From Magnolia sinica (lineage: Eukaryota; Streptophyta; Magnoliopsida; Magnoliales; Magnoliaceae): a DNA stretch of 64,000 nucleotides. A model generated the notes under the pieces. It did no database searches and was not told where the DNA came from. It worked only from the letters and a program-made list of their open reading frames with translations. This document shows positions 50,901 through 61,939 of this stretch, piece after piece. Within the stretch, counting starts at the first letter, position 1. Each line of letters starts with the position of its first letter. The stretch lies in assembly GCF_029962835.1 (NCBI RefSeq), contig NC_080574.1, forward strand, positions 23,658,001 through 23,722,000. Reading direction: 5' to 3'. The position numbers and the translations under genes were made by a program.

Positions 50901-53900
50901 CTACGAAAACACCACCAAACCTCAATAAACAGAGAGAGAGAGAGAGAGAGAGTCGGTCGGTTTTTGTAGGGAGGAGAGAAGGATTTTGGGAGATGAGGGT
51001 TTGAGAGCGTCGATTGTTGGAGAAGGGGTTGGGAGAGTAGGGATTCGGTAGAAGCGTGAGTGAGAGAGAGAGAGAGAGAGAAATGGGGGGAGATTTGGGC
51101 GCAGCTCTATTTTGAGCGCGCGCCCAATTTTGGGCGGAGGGACCATGGATGGTCCTCTCAAGGGGTTCCGTAGGGCCCACCATGGTGTATTTGCTTTATC
51201 CATTCCGTCTATTAATTTTAATAAATTATTTTTGTTAATAATCCTAAATATAAAGTAGATTAAAGGCCCAAGGAGACCACACCATAGGAAGCACATATGA
51301 TTTAATCTCCATGTTTTCTACCGTGTGGTCCACTTTAGCCTTCGATCTATATGAGTTTTGGTTTCATGCCCTATAATAATATTTCAAAATATATAGACAG
51401 CTTAGATAGAACACATATAAGTTTTTAGACCCTATAGGGCCCTTATACAACCATTAATTATTAATAGCGTGGCACTTTTTTAGCTACGGATTAAAACCGT
51501 AGTAATTTTAGCTACGGTTTATATCCGTAGCAAAAAAGTAACGTAGTCTGTATCCTTTGCCTCTTTTTTTGGTAGTGCCATCATCGCATTCCTTGTAACT
51601 GGCGAACCAACTCCGATGAAGAGTCATGTGATAAGATGCTCTTATGTCAAGTATCCACTCGTCTTTATGATTGTCGTGTAAGTGACCAATCATAAAAACA
51701 GACAGAACATCACCACCACTTAATTCTTCATCAGATGTGACCACATTGGCCTCCTTGGAAGAAGCTGCTGAATTTTTTTTTTTCGTTTTAAGATTTCTAC
51801 AATCCTTCTTCATGTGTCCAAACAACCCACAATTTCAACACTTTAATTTTCCTTTGCCCTTTCCCTTGGATTTGGATCTAGGTCTTGAGGATCTTATACC
51901 TCTCTTAGAATCTCTGCCCCTCGTAATCAGTGCATCAGAAGATGCCCTCATGTCACCGTTTAACTTTCTCATAGCCTTTCCTTGAAGGGCTGAGATAACG
52001 GTGTCAACACTTAGGATTTTATTTGCGGTGCACATTGTGTCCCTGAAAGACTCATATGATGCAGGAAGAGATTTCAACAATATACATGCATGTTCCTCAT
52101 CTTTGACCACTTCCTCTATATCAAACAATTTACACATCAATTTATTAAAGTTGCTGATATGGGCTTCTAGATCTCCACCCTCTGCCATCTTTAAGGTATA
52201 ACATTGTAGCTTCAAGTGCAGGCGATTTTCAGAAGACTTTTTTGCATAGATGTTCTCTAACTTCGCCCACAAACTAGCCGCAGTTTTCTCCCTCAAAACA
52301 TTATAGAGAACCTCATCCGTGAGACATAAACGGATAGAGGCTAAAACATTACTATCAAGGTTTTCCCATTCATCATCTTTCATGGTAGATTTTCGCTCCT
52401 CAAGAGCCTTAATCTCGCCTTGCTTGGTTAACAGGCTAAGCATCTTAACCTTCCATAACTCAAAATTATTTTTGCCCGAGTACTTCTTAATATCAAGCTT
52501 GTCGTTTCCCATTATTACTAATCCTGCAGATTTAAATCTGTGCCCCAACGATTGCTTTGATGCCACTTGTTGGTAATTTGTGCCCTGCAGAACCACACAG
52601 ATCTAAATCTAGGATAGCAATTCAATAGTAACAAGCAATCACAGAAGAACATAGAGTTTTAATATGGAAAACCCTTGCAGAAAAAAAACCATGGCACAAA
52701 GCGACAGAAATCCACTATGAAAAGAAACTTACAAGAGAGAGGACTTACCCGATTCGAACAACCTCAAATCTCACCCTTGCTACACCCTTGGATTTCCCTA
52801 GAACCCCTTTAGAAAGCTTTAGAATTATTTCACATTATATCTAGAAAAGCCCTAGGAACCCCTATTTATAGTTTAGGCAACTTTCTTTTGCACCTTGCGA
52901 AAGACTGACTCAAATTTCCGCAGTCCGCATTGTAACTACGACTAATCGAGCCGAGGCTATGACTGGTCATAAGACCTCTACGACCGGTCGAGACATCCCC
53001 ATGACCGGTCGAGCAGCCCGGACACCAAAAATCCCAAGTCGCTGGACTTTGAGTCGAGCGGCTCCCACAACCGGTCGTGGCTAACCCACGACCAGTCGAG
53101 CAACACCCAAAATCAAATTTAAGACTTTTTCAACAGTTTTCAGCCAAAAAAATTAAATGTCCAATTTAGCTTAACCATATTGTTCTCCTGCTTAAATGAT
53201 CAAAAGTTAATATGACAATTAAAACTTACTATTTATAGTAAAAATAAAATAAAGGTAATTTTTTTTATCAAAAGTTAATACGATAATTAAAACTTACTAT
53301 TTATACTAAGAATAAAATAAAGGGGACTTTTTACCGTTGATATGATGAAATCTTACAAATCCAATGTGGGTAACTTGGTGTAAGTAGTGTTGGTTGGCTA
53401 AAGTAGCTTCTCCTACCCAAAATCAAAAATCATATATGATATGTTAAAAAACTCATCCTTATTTGTGAGATACTACTGTTTTAAAATTGCGACGGTCCAG
53501 ATGATTTGTGCCTCTGATCGGGCCTTCTTTGCCACGAAAGTTTTTGTTACCCGCTCTGCATCACCATGGTACCCCATCAAACCTGGAAAAAGAAAAGAAG
53601 TGAGCCACGGCTAAGTGCCATTTGTTGTTGCATGGGTCATCCGTACCAGGGTGCAGCAGATGGACAGGGAGGATTCGGTCACCTTTCTGCTCATGGTTGG
53701 ATTGCTGGAAATTTATATCTTTAAGTTCATCCATGGATGGACCACGGTCCACATATCTCAAACAAGTGAAAGATCCCCAATCATTTTTTATATTTAATTT
53801 AAAAAAATAATTTTTGAAAAAAAAAAGCAAAAAGAAAAAAAAAAAAAAAACAAAAACAAAAACAAAAACAAAAACAAAACGGAAGCCGTAGACGATTTTT

Positions 53901-56900
53901 TTTTTTTTTCTTCTTTTTCTTCAAACGTCCTTTAAATGTGGCAAGTGGTTGGTGGAGATCATAGTGCTGGGGAATTATTTTACCATGGCCTACTACCGCA
54001 TGGCTCACAAATGGACAGTTGGCGTCATCCAACCATGCAGCCTTGTGGGCTGAATCCATGGTGACCTACCATATCACCATTTTGCCACATGTATGGTGAA
54101 GATTACGTTTCATGGGGCCTTCCATGATAATTTCTTCTTTTTTTTTTTCTTTTTTTTTTCTAAATTATAACCCTTTAACGTAAAAAAATAATAATAATAA
54201 AAAATAAAAATTATATTTTGAAGTAACTTAATAAATTGGGAAATGGTTCTATGCGGTCCACCTCATGGGAACTTCCCATGAGGTCGAGATGTGTGGGCCC
54301 ACCATGATGCATGGCGAAAAATCTACCCCATCAGTCAGATGCACCATTCCATGATGGGCCTCTGGGTTAAAAATCAAGTCAATCGATGACTTTTGTTGTC
54401 CACACCACAGACAAAAGTTGAGAGGGGTTACCGACCCATTAAAACATTCATAATCATTTTATTGGGCCCACCAAGATGTGGTTCACAAATCCAGCCCATC
54501 CATTGTGTATGTCCCACTTGGATGAGGGGTGGTACCAAGTTTCAGACACATCCAAATTTCAGGTGGGCCCCACCAAATGATTTTATATGTTTTAGGCATA
54601 TCTTCATTGATTTTAGATGGTATGGCCCACCTGAGTTCAGTATATGGTTGATTTTTAAGATATCACATAATTTAAAGGGAGACCCATCAAATGCATGGTA
54701 TTGATTTTCAACACACATCAGGGTAGAACCCATACAGCTCGACCTCATGGGAAGTTCCTGTGAGGTCGACCGCATAGAACCATTTCCATAATAAATTATA
54801 TTTTTAAGTAATTCTAAACACCTCCCTATTGTCTGGTGACAATTGAAGAACTCCTTTCCACATTTATGGATTCTTTCAATTACCTCCGGCCTGTTTGAGA
54901 CGTTAGAGGAATCCGTGCCAAATGTCCCTGCTACCCGTATGACCAGCTCCTTTTGCCTGCCGTTGACCCTACCCTACTGTCCAATCCACTCTATTTTAAC
55001 AAGGGAGAATTTATTTATTTTTTTAAAAAAAATTTAAAATTTAAAAAAGACTACCCAATTTTTGGAGTGTCCCATTTTCACCACCGAGTGACATGCTGAA
55101 CAGGTTTGATGACATAAGCATGCTAGGTTGGGTCCGCATGCCTACAAATAGCTGCCTACTAGCCAGGTAAAACGGTGTAATGCTTAAAGGTAGCAGGCGA
55201 GGGAATCAGCAACGAATCTCTGTTTCACGGAGGTATCTACAAGAGGGAGGCTTTTAAAATTGTCATAAAACAGAGGGCAAGTTCACGGTGCAACAGTCCA
55301 CGATCCAGGCCGTTCATTGGGTGAGCCCCACTTCGGATCTGCTCGGGTGGATGGATAATAAAAACGTACAGTAAAGAGCATATTTACAAACGGCCAGTAT
55401 CATATGGGAAAGAACCACCAGTTGGACTGTTCGGATCATCCAATCAGTTCGATTGGTAGATCATGCCACGTGTCCCGTTTGGGTGCAGAGCACTTGTTAA
55501 GGGAAATGGATGATAGTTTAGATCTGCGTTTGTCAAAAATGCTGAATATTTCAACTTTGTTATTCACATTTATACTTATTTCGTCTGAATTATATATATT
55601 CAGGGTGCGACATGTTTCTCTCGACAATGGGATGACACGGGAAGTACTATATGGGTAAAATTCCAAACTCGTCACTTGTTCAACAGCTGCACAGATGGGC
55701 CACCAATCCAATGGTCTAGATTGATCAAGATGCAGCTCACCTGATTGAATACAGGAACTACCCATCGTTATGATGTGATGATGTAACGGAAGGTTCCGTT
55801 TGGATTTAAGCAGTTTGTGTTGGGGATTATTGTAGGAATGAAGAGTATCGCAACTTGGTGAGGAGTGATCTCATCCAAGCACTTTTTGATGGCCTACCGC
55901 CCCGAACAGTCCACTTCGGCTGCCATATCGTCCAAGTCAAAACAGATCCAGTAACTTCTCAGTCCGTCCTTCATTTCGATGATGGCAGTGTGGCCACTGC
56001 CAAGGTAATCTATCAATCCTGGACGTCAAATCTTTTTGGTTTTTTCTGACCGTTACATTGTTTTCTTAATTAACATTTCCCTTTTTGAGCAATGATGATA
56101 ATATTCAGGAAACGAGAAGTGTTCAAGTCCAACCGGTTGGATAATAACTTATAGTCCTCCATTCCAATAGGTTGTCCCCACCATGGGGATCGGTTGGAAA
56201 AATCAGCTCCATCCACTCGTTAGGTGGGCCACACCAAAGAAAATCAATGTTTTGATAAATAACAAAATACAAGTGTGGTCCAATGGGCATGTGGATGATG
56301 CTGATTTTTGCATAAAATAATATCAACGATTGGGCCAACCAATTCGATGGATTGGACGTCACACATGAAAATTTGGAATAGTTCAAATGATTTTGGTAAT
56401 CAGCTATTTGATTTTGTTTCCTACATGACAAGAAAGAAACATTCACATTCATGTGATATATAGATTTTAATCGGCTGCGACGGAGTAAACTCGATAGTGG
56501 CAGAATCACTCAAGCTAAAGCCCACTAGAAGCTCTCATACAGGTGTACTGCAAGGGCTTACAAATTACCCAAATGGTCATGGATTTGGCAACGATTTCAT
56601 CCTGATGAAGAAAGGACATGTGATTGTAGGGAGAAATCCAATCGGCAACAAGCTCGTCCATTGGTTCATATTCCAGACGCGACTTCCTGAAGGTAGTAGT
56701 ATTAGTTCAAATTCCAGCGAAGACTTACGGTAATCATTAACCGATGAAAGATGCTAATCATGGTTAAAAGAATCGGTGATTTGGATCTAGTGCCACTAGG
56801 CAGTTAAAACTGCAAGACCCCACGACTAGTCTAGATCTCGTGTTGGAAAATGGAAATCTCATTTGTGGGTTCACTGACATGCATGCTTTTATCATATATG

Positions 56901-57404
56901 TACACAGATTATGGAATATCAGGGAAGCCCGAAATCATCCGAGAAGCAGCACTGGAATTAATTAAGGGATTTCCACCAGAAATGACCGAATTGGCGGAGA
57001 ACAGTCTACTCGACTCTTTTACTTTCACAAAGATAAGATACAGAGCACCGTGGGATCTGTTATTGGGAAACTTGCACAGGGGAACGGTGACTGTGGCAGG
57101 GGACGCAATGCATGTGATGGGGCCATTCCTTGGGCAAGGCGGTGCAGCTGGCCTAGAAGATGCAGTTGTGCTTGGAAGATGCCTGGCGAAAGCGATGCAG
57201 ATGGACCGAAATGGAGATTACGACGGGAAGCAGCTGGCGACTAGAGTTGGGTTGGCACTCGTTGAATATGTTAAAGAAAGGAGGATGAGGGTGACAAGGT
57301 TGTCTATGCAGACGTACCTTAATGGATTGTTGATGGCAACCTCATCCGGTTTTACGAGTGGATTGATTGTGTTCGTGTTAAAGACTATTTGGTGGCGCAC
57401 TTGA
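38915..57404 (+). CDS. FAD-dependent monooxygenase copy 3, 6 exons, altered C-terminus, 15.6-kb intron 2
   Basis: Exons: 38915-38997, 39867-40013, 55604-55654, 55836-56004, 56464-56692, 56908-57404; all splice sites are GT-AG and phases match copy 1, giving 1176 nt and 391 aa. GxGxxG (GAGICG), DG ([11 protein letters not shown]) and GD ([16 protein letters not shown]) motifs are intact. Two oddities: exon 2 reads GAAIDI where copies 1 and 2 read GAAIGI, and a 2-bp deletion near 57387 (AAGACTATTTGG against AAGACTCTATTTGG) ends the protein as LKTIWWRT, losing the last conserved residues. Intron 2 contains a full copia with a CACTA nested in it, so expression depends on splicing across 15.6 kb of repeats. 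It could be a working gene, a weak allele or a young pseudogene. Confidence 0.75.
39079..39590. mobile_element. Fold-back MITE in intron 1 of copy 3
   Basis: Counterpart of 21966-22470, inherited through the segmental duplication. Confidence 0.6.
40409..40993 (-). repeat. Copia 3' LTR (left)
   Basis: 585 bp. Carries a TATAAATAG box on the minus strand near 40710 and several 10-bp palindromes of the type CGACCGGTCG / CGACTAGTCG. Differs from the other LTR by many substitutions and a 23-26-bp indel, so the insertion is not recent. Confidence 0.88.
41110..41883 (-). pseudogene. Copia RNase H region
   Basis: Minus-strand reading shows [19 protein letters not shown], then [17 protein letters not shown], then broken frames of the RNase H and the [12 protein letters not shown] tail up to the polypurine tract. 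Stops and shifts are present. Confidence 0.8.
41896..43116 (-). pseudogene. Copia reverse transcriptase
   Basis: One long frame (43116-42196) contains [49 protein letters not shown] and RSLYGLK, then a TAG where the family has a glutamine, then the same frame continues (42195-41896) with LYVDDMLIA, the catalytic YVDD near 42069-42058. The upstream part of the frame is the integrase C-terminal linker. Apart from the stop this is well preserved. Confidence 0.88.
43231..44007 (-). pseudogene. Copia integrase
   Basis: 44007-43468 encodes [30 protein letters not shown] and the HHCC zinc-binding part ([23 protein letters not shown]). 43419-43231 encodes [20 protein letters not shown], the core with the second acidic residue changed to N in the usual RTDNGGEF. 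Frames shift between the parts. Confidence 0.85.
44604..46064 (-). pseudogene. EDM2: Captured EDM2-like PHD-finger gene fragment, three exons
   Basis: Exons on the minus strand: 46064-45968 ([28 protein letters not shown]), 45857-45748 ([17 protein letters not shown], then [14 protein letters not shown]) and 44787-44604 ([32 protein letters not shown]). Each has AG before it, the first two have GT after, and the order matches the tandem PHD-finger region of plant EDM2 (ENHANCED DOWNY MILDEW 2), a nuclear chromatin protein that binds modified histones and affects transcript processing at genes with heterochromatic introns. An expanded T run in the second exon and a 2-bp loss at the start of the third break the frame. 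Introns came along, so capture was from DNA. It is a fragment only, lacking the rest of EDM2. Confidence 0.78.
46065..49148. other. Interior of the CACTA cargo, mostly intron-like sequence
   Basis: AT-rich with a (CTT)n tract near 48235-48255. A minus-strand stretch near 48475-48425 reads [16 protein letters not shown] and might be an exon scrap, but I cannot assign it. No transposase motifs were found. Confidence 0.45.
49149..49268 (-). pseudogene. SRPRA: Captured exon of SRP receptor alpha subunit (GTPase domain)
   Basis: The minus-strand reading [20 protein letters not shown] followed by [15 protein letters not shown] matches the SRP-receptor alpha GTPase region, where the family reads [10 protein letters not shown] and VDTAGRMQ. 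It is bounded by AG at the 5' side and GT at the 3' side, so it is one exon. The G3 motif DTAGR has become DIARW and the last codon is TAG, so it is dead. SRP receptor alpha docks signal-recognition particle at the ER; here it is only a captured piece. Confidence 0.75.
50150..50221 (-). pseudogene. Captured exon of an unidentified gene
   Basis: A clean 72-bp exon between CTGCAG and GTAAGT on the minus strand, with an open frame [20 protein letters not shown] plus RILS. It looks like real coding sequence (charged, helical), but I do not recognise the protein. It may belong with the exon at 50673-50817. Confidence 0.5.
50673..50817 (-). pseudogene. Captured first exon of an unidentified gene, with GA-rich leader
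   Basis: The minus-strand ATG at 50817 opens [20 protein letters not shown], continues [19 protein letters not shown], and meets a splice donor AAG|GTACAT at 50672. The upstream (transcript-side) 50920-51090 is rich in (GA)n and resembles a plant 5' leader. I do not recognise the protein. It lies at the transcript-start side of the CACTA cargo and could drive a chimeric minus-strand transcript. Confidence 0.45.
51835..52512 (-). pseudogene. Copia gag of the unit B element
   Basis: An open frame from ATG 52512 ([19 protein letters not shown]) through [18 protein letters not shown] to GKGKLKC, ending at TGA 51837-51835. The next codons [12 protein letters not shown] complete the CX2CX4HX4C zinc knuckle in the same frame, so the TGA lies inside the knuckle, as in the unit A copy. 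The protease triplet downstream reads [11 protein letters not shown] where a DSG/DTG would be needed. Confidence 0.85.
52568..53135 (-). repeat. Copia 5' LTR (right)
   Basis: 568 bp, adjacent to the tRNA primer site. Lacks the AGATTTGGAAACAAATCTG block present in the other LTR; palindromes of the CGACCGGTCG type are present. Confidence 0.88.
54238..54787. mobile_element. Fold-back MITE in intron 2 of copy 3
   Basis: Uninterrupted counterpart of 29229-29775, with GGGAAATGGTTCTATGCGG arms. It shows the pre-insertion state of the site hit by the copia insert in unit A. Confidence 0.7.
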
Positions 57405-57784
57405 ACATACTCAATATGACTGTGGCCGCCTTTGAAAACGTGTGTTCGTGTTTTCACAATAACCTGCTGCAAAGTGATGCAATAAGATTGGGAGTGGGGC
57501 CAACGATCACCTTAGCCCACACATTCAAAGCTCCCCTCTTCCTAGGGCCCTCTCTCTTCTAATTATTAAATTTCATGCATGCTTTCTAAAATGAGCTTTG
57601 TAAGGGAAAAATAGTTAATAATGTATGTTAATTTCTTTCTTTGTGAGAATTTTTTGATTTTCCTTTGAGAGTAATTCCTCTCCTTTATATTTGAGTGAGG
57701 GAATTACCAACCTTGAGTGAGTTCCCAAGCCATCTATTATGTATTTGGCCACCATTTTCAATCAAAGCAATCATTCTCCTCCTC

Positions 57785-57785
<1 letters not shown>

Positions 57786-57820
<35 letters not shown>
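57786..57820. repeat. (CT)n microsatellite
   Basis: CT repeats in the 3' flank of copy 3, shorter than in unit A. Confidence 0.9.
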
Positions 57821-57823
<3 letters not shown>

Positions 57824-57943
57824 CAGCATCATTTGGTGTTAGAGAAACTCGATGTTCAGGTACAAAAATGAGGCCCACCCCACCATATGGCTCCACTCAA
57901 AGATGTTCATATGTATGTTGAAAATGCGGCCACATCGTTGATT

Positions 57944-59925
57944 GGTAACTTTGTGTATTAAGTTGTCCAATTCTTCTCAGCCTATTTGTTAAGGCAAAAC
58001 ATCTGCCCTATGATCATCCTGAGGTCATTGGTTAACCATCTGAGGTAGTTTTACAAACTCCTAAGTTAGTCTGGTGCGATCACAAGGATAGACTAGACTA
58101 TTCCTAGTGACTAAGGATAGATGTCTTGAAGGACTGAACAAACAACATTGTGCTACTTTAATTTGTTTTTTGTATTAGGTTTGGTTGATTGATCATGGAT
58201 CCTTATTCTTATATTTTCTTTTACTATTTATAGTCTTCCTTATGCAATTGTGAGAATAATGTTGCCCACAAAGCGATCTTATATGCTGCCAATTGTAAAG
58301 TAGCAATTACCTTCAATTGATCATGCCTCTGGCCATTTGTCGAATGCATTCTCATCTCTTTGATGGTCTTCTACATGTTCGTTAATGCTGATGCAGGCCT
58401 AACCGTTACAATATCTTTTCTCTAGATCACATGCATGGAACGTTCCTTTGAAGATTTGCTCATCAATGAGCCGTCTTCCATGTCTTCAGCATATACCATG
58501 AAGATATCGTATGTACCATGTAACCACTTCTATGCCATCATTTAGAACTGTCGGATCTTGTCCAAACATTGCCATTTCTACTAATATTAATGGGCCATGC
58601 TATGAAAATTGACCTGAAGCAAAAATTGGAACAATCCACCGATAACCTACGCTACACGGTCCACTAGTTTTGAAAACAGTCCACTAGTTTTGAAAGGAGA
58701 GCCGCCCTTGGAAATTGGCCATCCTAATTTTCATCTCAGGTGATCTTTTTTGGTGCATTCCACCGTCGTGGCTTGCAATTAAAAAAAGTTGTATGTTAGA
58801 CTTTTCATGTGAAAGAAGAGACCATTGGCAACTAGCATCAATGAATGGGAAAGAACCGGTAATGCGATCCATGCATTGTGTTCCAACCTGAGCAAAACAC
58901 ACCCAATGAATGGTTGGGATAATGGGCCACTATGCCACTTAAACCACATGATGAAATTAGTTGTTGTCCTCGGTTTAGATTTTTGCTTATATAAAATGTC
59001 ATTGAAGTAGGCTGTAGCATATGTTTCCACATTATTTAGAACTTCCCATATTGTTTTTAGTAATAACACATAATTTGATAATGCAATTGATCTTTACAAA
59101 ACAAAGCACGTTGACCTTGTGCGCTGATGACCCAGGGTATACTCTACCAGCCTTTCTCAGGAGTACAAACTTGCTGCTTCAACGTTTAGTACGGAATATT
59201 ATTCATGTTACTAAGGCAATTCACGACATGTACCATAATGGTTAATGTGTGCATGATCTCAGTCAGTCATTAGTTGGGCAATCCATGAACACACCCTAAC
59301 ATTCAATGATTAAATGGTCCACACATATATGGGAAGAAGAGGTGAATTATATTATATTCAGGCTGCATATGATGATGCTTGATATGCAGGCATTCAGAAA
59401 TTGTACATGTTGCATTGATCACTTGATCAAATGTGTTTACATAAAACCAATGCAATGTCCCTCAATGTTCAGGAGGACTATCATGCTAACATTTATGATG
59501 CAACATCAATGGAAGCAACTTATAGGTCTATCATCTTTACCATCTCTCTTTTGTTTCATTTGGATGTTTGTACAAATATTGAGATAGAAGTCTCTTGGAT
59601 TTGTATTTTAATTGACCGGATATAATTATAATGATCATTTGTTTGGTTTTCAGTGTAGATGATATTCTTTACATTATCTTATTTCATCAGTAGTTGACCC
59701 AATTTTGGCTATTTACTAAATATATAGTTCAGTTTGCTATTCAGGCCAACTGAGCATCCAAACAAACCGAAAATGATATTTAGTCCAACTTCATATTTAG
59801 CCCAATCTTTTGAATTTTATGAATGGGATTCTTATTAAACAATTGTATGAATTTTTTTTGGATGACTACCAGGTGTAACAGATTCAAAAAAGAAAACACA
59901 AATCTAACGCTCTTTAAAAAAAAAA
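57944..59925. other. Intergenic beyond unit B, no gene seen
   Basis: Several short frames occur on both strands, but none shows a recognisable domain or splice-supported coding pattern. Confidence 0.5.
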
Positions 59926-59934
59926 AAAAAATGC

Positions 59935-60150
59935 ATAAATTTTAGCAACAGACCAAATCCATTGCTAATTTCTGAACAAGAAAATCAGGTGCATTCTTCC
60001 ATGGTTTAGCAACGGATTTTTAATTTTTGTGACGGATCCTATCCGTTTAATTTTTTGCAACGAGGAAAATTGCAACGGACTAAATCCGTCATTAATTGGT
60101 TCTGCGATGGATCTGGTCTGTCACAAATTGGCGATTTTGCCAGTGTTCAC
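59935..60150. mobile_element. CACTA-like terminus fragment
   Basis: Contains many GCAACGGA / ATCCGTC repeats and ends GATTTTGCCAGTG, that is, CACTGGC on the other strand. The partner end was not found. Confidence 0.4.
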
Positions 60151-60654
60151 AGATTTGTATGCAACAGGAATTTCCATGTCTATCTTCAAATGATAGCACT
60201 ATGACTTAACATACTTTGTGAGTGCTAGGAAAATGTTCCGATGCTCATAGTTGTAAAGGGAAATAAGGATTATCCTGTTAATGGATCTAGATTGTCCATC
60301 TAGTGTAGCGGCCACGTCACATCCCACCAAGCAGCAATCACATCCATCTGATGGTTTTAACAAACTGATCAATGGACTAGAACGAATGGCCAAGATAGTC
60401 TGTAAACAAACAAACAAAAAAAAAAAAAAAAAATCCATACAACACTTTAAACAATTCATTATGTAGGGGCACTATAGTTTGATCTTGAAGACGTCATCCT
60501 ATCGTTCGTAAGGGCAACTTTGGATGGAAAGTGGATGGTGATACTGGTGCTATGTGGAATACACAGCGGATTTCTCCTATCATTGATCTACAGTGAACAT
60601 AGATGGCCTACTTGGGCCATGTAGGAGTGAATTTGCAACATAAGATGCAACTAC

Positions 60655-60977
60655 ACCAAAATGGTGGATTTGGTTTAACAACGGATTTAATTCGTCGCTA
60701 ATGGAAAAAGCCCGTTGCCAATTCCATCTTTCTCGAATTGCAAATTCCCGCCCAAACTAGCAATTCGTGATGGTTTTTAGTTGCTTTTGCGATGGATCAT
60801 GGTCCGTCATAATAGGACTTTTGCCTCGAACATTTATTTTTTTCATTTTTTTAAGAATATGGTGGAATTTTTTAATTTATTTTTTTTTGTAGTCTAATAA
60901 TTGTTTTTTAATAGAATTTCAGTAGTTTAATTGTACATATTTGTATATAAGATTATTTTTTAACAATTGAGTGAATG

Positions 60978-61022
<45 letters not shown>

Positions 61023-61182
61023 TTTATATCAAATGAGTGGAAATTATTTTAAAAAAAAAAATTACAACTAATATTTAAATGATTTGTAATATCACATGAA
61101 AAAGAATATTGAGAACTTAAAAGAATTTAACAATGTTTGAGAAAAAAATGAGATTTTGAAAAAATAAAAATCGTGATTTAAT

Positions 61183-61220
<38 letters not shown>

Positions 61221-61380
61221 TATTGTGGGACAAAAAAAAAAGAATATTGAATACAGTTGATAAATTTTTTTTTTTTTTTAAAAGGAATTCGATTTTGAGA
61301 AAAAAATAATATCCTGAAAAAGAAAATTAAAAATATTTTTAAAAATGTGAAAATTTTCACAATGTTGAAAAATGAAATAT
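60655..61380. repeat. A-rich CACTA-like repeat, second copy
   Basis: The order ACAACGGATTTAATTCGTCG, then GCGATGGATCATGGTCCGTC, then AGTGGAAATTAT and A-rich GAGATTTTGAAAAAA phrases parallels 11245-12975. A (TA)n tract lies at about 60980-61018. Confidence 0.45.
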
Positions 61381-61484
61381 ATATAATCCTAATTTCTAAG
61401 TTTTCTAACCTTATACGCCGACTCTGAACCCACCTCGTCCCGATCCCAATCTCTCTTCCTCCCTCATCCTCCTCATCTTCCAAG

Positions 61485-61595
61485 CCCGGCAACCACCCAC
61501 CACCATCACCACCCTCCTCCTCTCTCTCCTCTCCCCCTCCGTCTCTCCCTCCCTCCATCTTCCAAAGTTGACAACCACCCACCACCATCACCACC

Positions 61596-61668
<73 letters not shown>
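61485..61668. repeat. Pyrimidine-rich block with duplicated segment and (CT)n
   Basis: AACCACCCACCACCATCACC occurs at about 61490 and 61574, followed by a (CT)n run of about 70 bases to 61668. Long purine frames on the other strand are an artefact of this composition. Confidence 0.8.
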
Positions 61669-61670
<2 letters not shown>

Positions 61671-61726
61671 GCTCCAACCTTTACATCCTTAACTAACTCC
61701 ATCAACGGTTTTCATGACATCGACCT

Positions 61727-61812
61727 AGATTGGTTCAGGCATACTAGACTCGGTACCGAGTCGAGTCGAGTCAGCCCTAACTCGGTTCGACTCGACTCAA
61801 TGCCCAACTCTA
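61727..61812. mobile_element. hAT-like terminus remnant
   Basis: Ends GCCCAACTCTA (reverse complement TAGAGTTGGGC) after GACTCGACTC repeats, like the end of the 36705-38153 hAT element. No 8-bp duplication was found. Confidence 0.4.
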
Positions 61813-61939
61813 CTGAAAATTTCTTGGAGGCCATAAAATTTTTTGGTGTAACGTATTCTTTGGCCCATAACATTAAATTAAATTCTGGATCCAATGGACG
61901 GAGTAGATTCGACACATATCCCATAGTGAGCCCCACAAC

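Larger units (their letters stand above)
44021..51577 (-). mobile_element. CACTA transposon (7557 bp) carrying host gene fragments
   Basis: The left end is CACTACAAGAAAAACGGGC; the right end is the reverse complement of CACTACCAAAAAAAGAGGC. The 3-bp target duplication CCA lies at 44018-44020 and 51578-51580. Both subterminal regions carry repeated GCTACGGATATAATCCGTAG type palindromes (about 44045-44345 and 51481-51545), classic for CACTA. No transposase homology is seen. The cargo on the minus strand is exon pieces of an unknown gene, SRP receptor alpha and an EDM2-like gene. It interrupts the copia between YKECDDG and the integrase frame. Confidence 0.9.
40409..53135 (-). mobile_element. 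Ty1/copia retrotransposon with both LTRs, minus strand, in intron 2 of copy 3
   Basis: LTRs lie at 40409-40993 and 52568-53135, starting TGTTGGTAATTTG and ending CTTTTTCAACA in window orientation. Flanking GTTTT duplications are at 40404-40408 and 53136-53140. Next to the right LTR, on the minus strand, is a primer site TGGCATCAAAGC; next to the left LTR is the polypurine tract GGTGGAGAT. Domains on the minus strand run gag (52512-51835), protease remnant, integrase (about 44000-43230), RT (43116-41900) and RNase H (to about 41100). A CACTA element splits the protease/integrase junction. Without it the copia is about 5.2 kb. Confidence 0.93.

Noticed and set aside
61202..61705. 167-codon minus-strand frame rich in RERERE
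   Set aside because: Produced by the (CT)n tract and pyrimidine-rich flanks; no domain, no splice support.
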